DNA of 32,991 bases from Rubrivivax sp. Its GTDB lineage: Bacteria; Pseudomonadota; Gammaproteobacteria; Burkholderiales; Burkholderiaceae_C. The translations under genes were made by a program, and so were the position numbers. The first letter of the stretch is position 1; each line of letters starts with the position of its first letter. The notes under the pieces were generated by a model. That model worked only from the letters and a program-made list of their open reading frames with translations, made no database searches and had not been told where the DNA came from. Location: contig JAJTGU010000093.1 of the NCBI GenBank assembly GCA_021297985.1, positions 1 to 32,991 of the forward strand. The letters run 5' to 3'. Below are positions 30,008 to 32,991 of the stretch, piece by piece.

Positions 30008-30865
30008 TCAGACGCGTTCGTAGATGGTCTTGCCGCGCAGGCGGAACAGGTCTCGCGCGTCGCTGAAGTTCTCGCTGTGACCCACATAGAGCAAGCTGCC
30101 GGGCTTCATCGCAGCGTGCATGCGTTCGAGCACGCGGCGCTGGGTGGGCGCGTCGAAATAGATCATCACGTTGCGGCAGAACACCAGGTCGAAGGCCTCA
30201 CCCAGACCCTGCCAGCTGGTGTTCATCAGGTTGAAGGGCCTGAGTTCCACCAGCCGCGACAGCTCGGGTCGCACACGGATGAAGCCCGTATTCGGACCGC
30301 TGCCGCGCAGGAAGTGGCGCTTGAGTCGGCCGGCGTCCAGGCCCCGGGAGTCGGCACCGTAGACGCCCCGACGGGCCTGCTCCAGAACCGAGGTGTCGAT
30401 GTCGGTGCACAGCAGCTTGACGGGCGCCGAAGGGCCGAGGGTCTCGACCACGGTCATGGCCAGTGAGTAAGGTTCCTCGCCGGTCGACGCCGCGTTGCAC
30501 CAGATGCGCAACGGACGGGCGGCACGTGCCTTGAGGTCGTCGACCAGGGCGTGGAAGTGGTGCTCTTCGCGGAAGAAGGCGGTCAGGTTGGTCGTGAGGC
30601 AGTTCACGAACTGCTGCCACTCCGACTCGTCCGCGCCACGCTCCAGGCCTGACAGATAGGCCGAGAACGAGCGCTCACCGGTCTCTCGAAGGCGCCGCGA
30701 CAGGCGGCTGTAGACCATCGCTTGCTTGCCACTGTGCAGGCTGATGCCGGCCCGCTGGTGGATCAAGACCCGGATGCGCTCGAAGTCGGCACCGGTCATC
30801 TCGAACTCGGCATCCCCGGCGGTGGCGGACGAGGGACTGGCGGCGGTGGCGGTGGCGAAGGTCAT
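30008..30865 (-). CDS. cheR: CheR, chemoreceptor methyltransferase
   Basis: The protein has 285 residues. It transfers methyl groups from S-adenosylmethionine to receptor glutamates, opposing CheB. The N-terminal helical domain contains FERIRVLIHQRAGISLHSGK and LTTNLTAFFREEHHF. The SAM-binding domain has IWCNAASTGEEPYSLAM, LLCTDIDTSVLEQARRGVYG and FDLVFCRNVMIYFD, ending in LYVGHSENF. It heads the minus-strand operon and is preceded by a sigma-28-like promoter. The first 20 residues (Ala/Thr/Ser-rich) are poorly conserved, so the exact start is slightly uncertain. Confidence 0.96.
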   Translation of the reverse strand: MTFATATAASPSSATAGDAEFEMTGADFERIRVLIHQRAGISLHSGKQAMVYSRLSRRLRETGERSFSAYLSGLERGADESEWQQFVNCLTTNLTAFFREEHHFHALVDDLKARAARPLRIWCNAASTGEEPYSLAMTVVETLGPSAPVKLLCTDIDTSVLEQARRGVYGADSRGLDAGRLKRHFLRGSGPNTGFIRVRPELSRLVELRPFNLMNTSWQGLGEAFDLVFCRNVMIYFDAPTQRRVLERMHAAMKPGSLLYVGHSENFSDARDLFRLRGKTIYERV

Positions 30866-30918
30866 GACGAGGCGCAGTGTGGCCCGCGCTGCCGAAGGCC
30901 CAAGGAACGAATAGCCCG

Positions 30919-30946
30919 TTATCGGCCGTTCATTTTGCTGCCTTGA
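30919..30946 (-). promoter_or_regulatory. Sigma-28 (FliA) type promoter of cheR-cheD-cheB
   Basis: Reading the minus strand, TCAA (30946-30943) is followed after 16 bases by GCCGATAA (30926-30919), an exact match to the flagellar sigma-28 -10 consensus. The -35 part is imperfect and the spacing is one base longer than in TAAA-N15-GCCGATAA. Transcription would start about 45 bases before the cheR ATG. This would place receptor-modifying genes in the late flagellar regulon. Confidence 0.65.
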
Positions 30947-31024
30947 GCCCTTCGCGCCGGACTAGACTGGCCGTCAGACACTCCAGAGCCGGTCCGCCCG
31001 GCCCCGATACGAGAGCACCGCCCC

Positions 31025-31783
31025 TTGTCGTCCCGCCCAGCCCTTCGTCAAGCGACCGACCTGGCCGAACCGGCCCGGGTCGCGCCTGCGTCGGGCGGGC
31101 TCAACGTCGAGCAGGCCCTGCAGCTGCTCGAGCTCTCAGGCTTGCCTGCACCCGCCGGAGAACCCGGCAGCACGGTCTGGGTGCAGGCGGTCCTCGATGC
31201 CCTGGTCGAGCTGACCAGCCGCGATGCCATGACGGGCCTGGCCAACCGCCGCGCGTTCGACCTGGCCATTGCCCGGGAAGTCGACCGCGTGGCGCGCAGT
31301 GGCGAGCCCGCGCTGCTGCTGGCTTTGGACATCGACCACTTCAAGCGTGTCAACGACACCTGGGGGCACGCCGCAGGTGACCAGGTCATCAAGGCCGTGG
31401 CCACGGCCTTGACCGACAGCGTGCGCCCGATGGATCTGGTGGCCCGCATCGGTGGCGAGGAGTTCGCCATCATCCTGCCCAACTGCGCGACCGGCTTCGG
31501 CCTTGCGGTTGCCGAGCGAATCCGGCGCCGGGTCGAGAACATGCCGGTGGCCCTGCCCACGGGCCAGCAGATCGCGCTCACGATTTCGGCCGGCGGGGCC
31601 TTTGCCCCGCAATGGGTGCGTTCGACGCCCGCTTTGTGGCTGGAGCGTGCCGACCAGCAGCTCTATCTGGCCAAGGCCCAGGGCCGCAATCTCGTACGCC
31701 TGGAGCCGACCAGCCAGCCTGTGGTCAGCAACGAGGAAAAACAGTTGCTCTTCGACACCACGATGTTCCAGGATTTCGAATGA
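31025..31783 (+). CDS. Diguanylate cyclase (GGDEF) with intact I-site
   Basis: The protein has 252 residues from a TTG at 31025. There is no ATG before the catalytic domain, and GAGAG lies about 9 bases upstream. The GGDEF domain shows SRDAMTGLANRRAFD, LALDIDHFKRVNDTWGHAAG, and the signature RIGGEEFAI (143-147). Five residues ahead of it is RPMD (134-137), the RxxD inhibitory site that binds c-di-GMP, so feedback-controlled synthesis of c-di-GMP is expected. The N-terminal 60 residues hold no known sensor domain or membrane segment. It overlaps the FlhG-like gene (ATGA), suggesting coupled production. Confidence 0.92.
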   Translation: MSSRPALRQATDLAEPARVAPASGGLNVEQALQLLELSGLPAPAGEPGSTVWVQAVLDALVELTSRDAMTGLANRRAFDLAIAREVDRVARSGEPALLLALDIDHFKRVNDTWGHAAGDQVIKAVATALTDSVRPMDLVARIGGEEFAIILPNCATGFGLAVAERIRRRVENMPVALPTGQQIALTISAGGAFAPQWVRSTPALWLERADQQLYLAKAQGRNLVRLEPTSQPVVSNEEKQLLFDTTMFQDFE

Positions 31784-32598
31784 GCACCTTCGCGTCCAGT
31801 CCTGTCGACCCGAGCGTGGCCCGCATCGCGGTGCCGCCGGCGGCCTTGCGCAGGATCACGGCCGTCACCAGTGGCAAGGGCGGCGTCGGCAAGACCTTCG
31901 TCACGGCCAACCTGGCTGCCGCGCTGGCTCGTCTGGGTCGGCGGGTCCTGGTGCTGGACGCCGATCTGGGCCTGGCCAACATCGACGTGGTGCTGAACCT
32001 GTTCCCCAAGATCACGCTGCACGACGTGTTCACCGGGCGCAGCTCGCTGGCCGACGCGATCCTGCCGGCACCGGGTGGCTTTTCGGTGTTGCTGGCCGGC
32101 TCGGGCATGGTCGAGTATTCGCGGATGACGCCCGAGATCCGTGAGCAGTTGCAGCGGGTCGTTGCCGAGGTGGCCCCGAAGTACGACCACGTCCTGCTCG
32201 ACACTGGCGCCGGCATCTCCGACGTCGTGCTCTACACCATCTCGCTGGCGGGGGAAGTGCTGGTTGTCGCGACGCCCGAGCCGACGTCGTTGACCGATGC
32301 GTATGCCACGATCAAGGTCCTGGCGACGACGCAGACGCGCCGGCCGATCCGTCTCGTCGTCAACCAGGTGCGCAAGCCCGGCGAGGGCCGCACCGTCCGC
32401 GCGCAGTTGCAGGCCGTGGTCGACCGCTATGTCAACCCCGGCTTGTCGGAGCCCGTTCGCCTGGACCTGCTCGGCGAGGTGCCCAGCGACCCGTCGGTGC
32501 GCGACGCGGTCCAGCGCCGTCAGCTCGTGCTCGAGACGATGCCCGGAAGTGCGGCCTCGATGGCGATGCTGGCGGTCGCTGGCAAACTCCGGGCATGA
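31780..32598 (+). CDS. FlhG/FleN-type MinD-like ATPase
   Basis: The protein has 272 residues from the ATG at 31780, with AGGA 6 bases upstream. The deviant Walker A is SGKGGVGKT (31-39), followed by RRVLVLDADLGLANIDVVLN, DHVLLDTGAGISDVVLYTIS and VVATPEPTSLTDAYATIKVL, the pattern of FlhG/FleN/YlxH proteins that limit flagellar number. The N-terminal motif DQAxxLR, by which FlhG activates the FlhF GTPase, is not seen; the first 30 residues read instead through PSVARIAVPPAALRRI. It overlaps the cyclase upstream and the lipoprotein downstream. A role in flagellar or chemotaxis-array placement is likely; no flhF is visible here. Confidence 0.9.
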   Translation: MSTFASSPVDPSVARIAVPPAALRRITAVTSGKGGVGKTFVTANLAAALARLGRRVLVLDADLGLANIDVVLNLFPKITLHDVFTGRSSLADAILPAPGGFSVLLAGSGMVEYSRMTPEIREQLQRVVAEVAPKYDHVLLDTGAGISDVVLYTISLAGEVLVVATPEPTSLTDAYATIKVLATTQTRRPIRLVVNQVRKPGEGRTVRAQLQAVVDRYVNPGLSEPVRLDLLGEVPSDPSVRDAVQRRQLVLETMPGSAASMAMLAVAGKLRA

Positions 32599-32927
32599 CG
32601 TCTGGACTTCGCCTGCCACAAACCCCCTTCGTTCGTTTGCTTGTCGCGGTCGCCGCCTTGCTGGTGGCGGGCTGCGTGGTCGTGCCGACCACGCGAGAGA
32701 GCTATGACCCCGAGTGCAAGATGCTCAAGCGCGAGATGACGCTCGAGGTCGGCAAGGTCGGCAGCTTCCAGCGCTGCGGGGGCGACGAGTGCGCCGCGAT
32801 GCTGGCGGCTGCCGGTGTCGTCACCGCCGCCACTGCGGTGGTCTCGGGTTCGATCGCCTTGGTCGGCAACGTGATCTACTGGTTCGAGCGGCAAGGCAAG
32901 TGCGCCAAGGCAGCGCCGGCGTCCTGA
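32595..32927 (+). CDS. Small predicted lipoprotein of unknown function
   Basis: The protein has 110 residues; its ATG overlaps the FlhG-like stop (ATGA). The N-terminus is a lipoprotein signal (FVRLLVAVAALLVAGC, lipobox Cys27). The mature part has four further Cys residues (ECKM, QRCGG, DECAA, GKCAK), possibly two disulphides, and a hydrophobic stretch AAAGVVTAATAVVSGSIALV that could be a membrane helix. I do not recognise the family. The overlap with the FlhG-like gene suggests co-expression but not necessarily a flagellar role. Confidence 0.75.
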   Translation: MTSGLRLPQTPFVRLLVAVAALLVAGCVVVPTTRESYDPECKMLKREMTLEVGKVGSFQRCGGDECAAMLAAAGVVTAATAVVSGSIALVGNVIYWFERQGKCAKAAPAS

Positions 32928-32953
32928 AGTCCGGCCCAACGTCCAGCCGCCGT

Positions 32954-32971
32954 CGGCCCTCAGCGGCCGAG
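32954..32971. terminator. Possible hairpin at the end of the lipoprotein gene
   Basis: TCGGCC and GGCCGA form a 6-bp stem around a 6-base loop, 27 bases after the lipoprotein stop. No T-run is present. The position suits a terminator for the cyclase/ATPase/lipoprotein transcript, but the evidence is weak. Confidence 0.3.
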
Positions 32972-32991
32972 CAGGACGATCAAGGCCCCCG
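32960..32991 (-). CDS. Possible C-terminal end of a convergent gene (window edge)
   Basis: The last bases read on the minus strand as GALIVLLGR followed by a stop at 32960. This could be the hydrophobic end of a membrane protein entering from outside the window. Only nine codons are visible, so this is tentative. Confidence 0.25.
   Translation of the reverse strand, partial: GALIVLLGR

Noticed and set aside
30943..30978. Sigma-70 promoter for the cyclase gene (TTGAGC ... TAGACT)
   Set aside because: The spacing is only about 14 bases, too short for a credible promoter.
1..32991. CRISPR array, tRNA or rRNA genes, prophage genes
   Set aside because: No regularly spaced repeats, tRNA T-loop pattern, rRNA segments or phage structural genes were seen on reading both strands.

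Overview
The window is high-GC DNA (about two thirds G+C by eye), densely packed with genes. Its gene content suggests a betaproteobacterium of the Burkholderiales, probably near the Rubrivivax/Leptothrix/Roseateles group. The main clues are the rph-rdgB-hemW block beside yicC, a motile-type cheR-cheD-cheB operon and a FlhG-like ATPase. This placement is inferred from gene content and was not tested by a search.

Layout. Positions 1-4757 hold an uptake module: an AraC-type regulator, a TonB-dependent receptor and the start of an MFS permease on the minus strand, with an M19 dipeptidase-family gene divergent on the plus strand. Positions 4812-8729 hold a patatin-like lipase and a GNAT acetyltransferase on the minus strand, divergent from a SARP-like regulator (TPR-rich N-terminus, winged helix, BTAD). 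The shared spacer carries an exact 10-bp repeat at an 11-bp period. Positions 8970-11527 are a minus-strand operon of a secreted two-domain YdhR-like protein, an ECF sigma factor and an alpha/beta hydrolase. Positions about 11745-12620 hold an IS66 transposase remnant that has lost both ends.

Positions 12858-21347 are the most interesting accessory unit, an apparently single operon on the plus strand. It encodes a LacI regulator, a sugar-type binding protein, two permeases, a 61-residue membrane protein, two non-identical ABC ATPases, DhaL and DhaK. The two-ATPase arrangement recalls the rhizobial GlpSTPQV glycerol importer. Here it is joined to a dihydroxyacetone-type kinase, with no dehydrogenase and no DhaM in view. 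The simplest reading is an importer that passes a small ketose, such as dihydroxyacetone or erythrulose, straight to its kinase.

Positions 21348-22454 hold an unassigned 436-base stretch and a VapBC toxin-antitoxin pair with a palindromic operator. They lie where gmk would usually follow yicC, which suggests a rearrangement boundary. Positions 22581-28158 are core genes: yicC (minus), then a Ser/Thr kinase, PP2C phosphatase, rph, rdgB and hemW (plus). Positions 28159-30865 are cheR-cheD-cheB (minus), preceded by a good sigma-28 (FliA) type promoter. Positions 31025-32927 are an overlapping set on the plus strand: a diguanylate cyclase with an intact I-site, a FlhG/MinD-like ATPase and a small lipoprotein, which links c-di-GMP and flagellar control.
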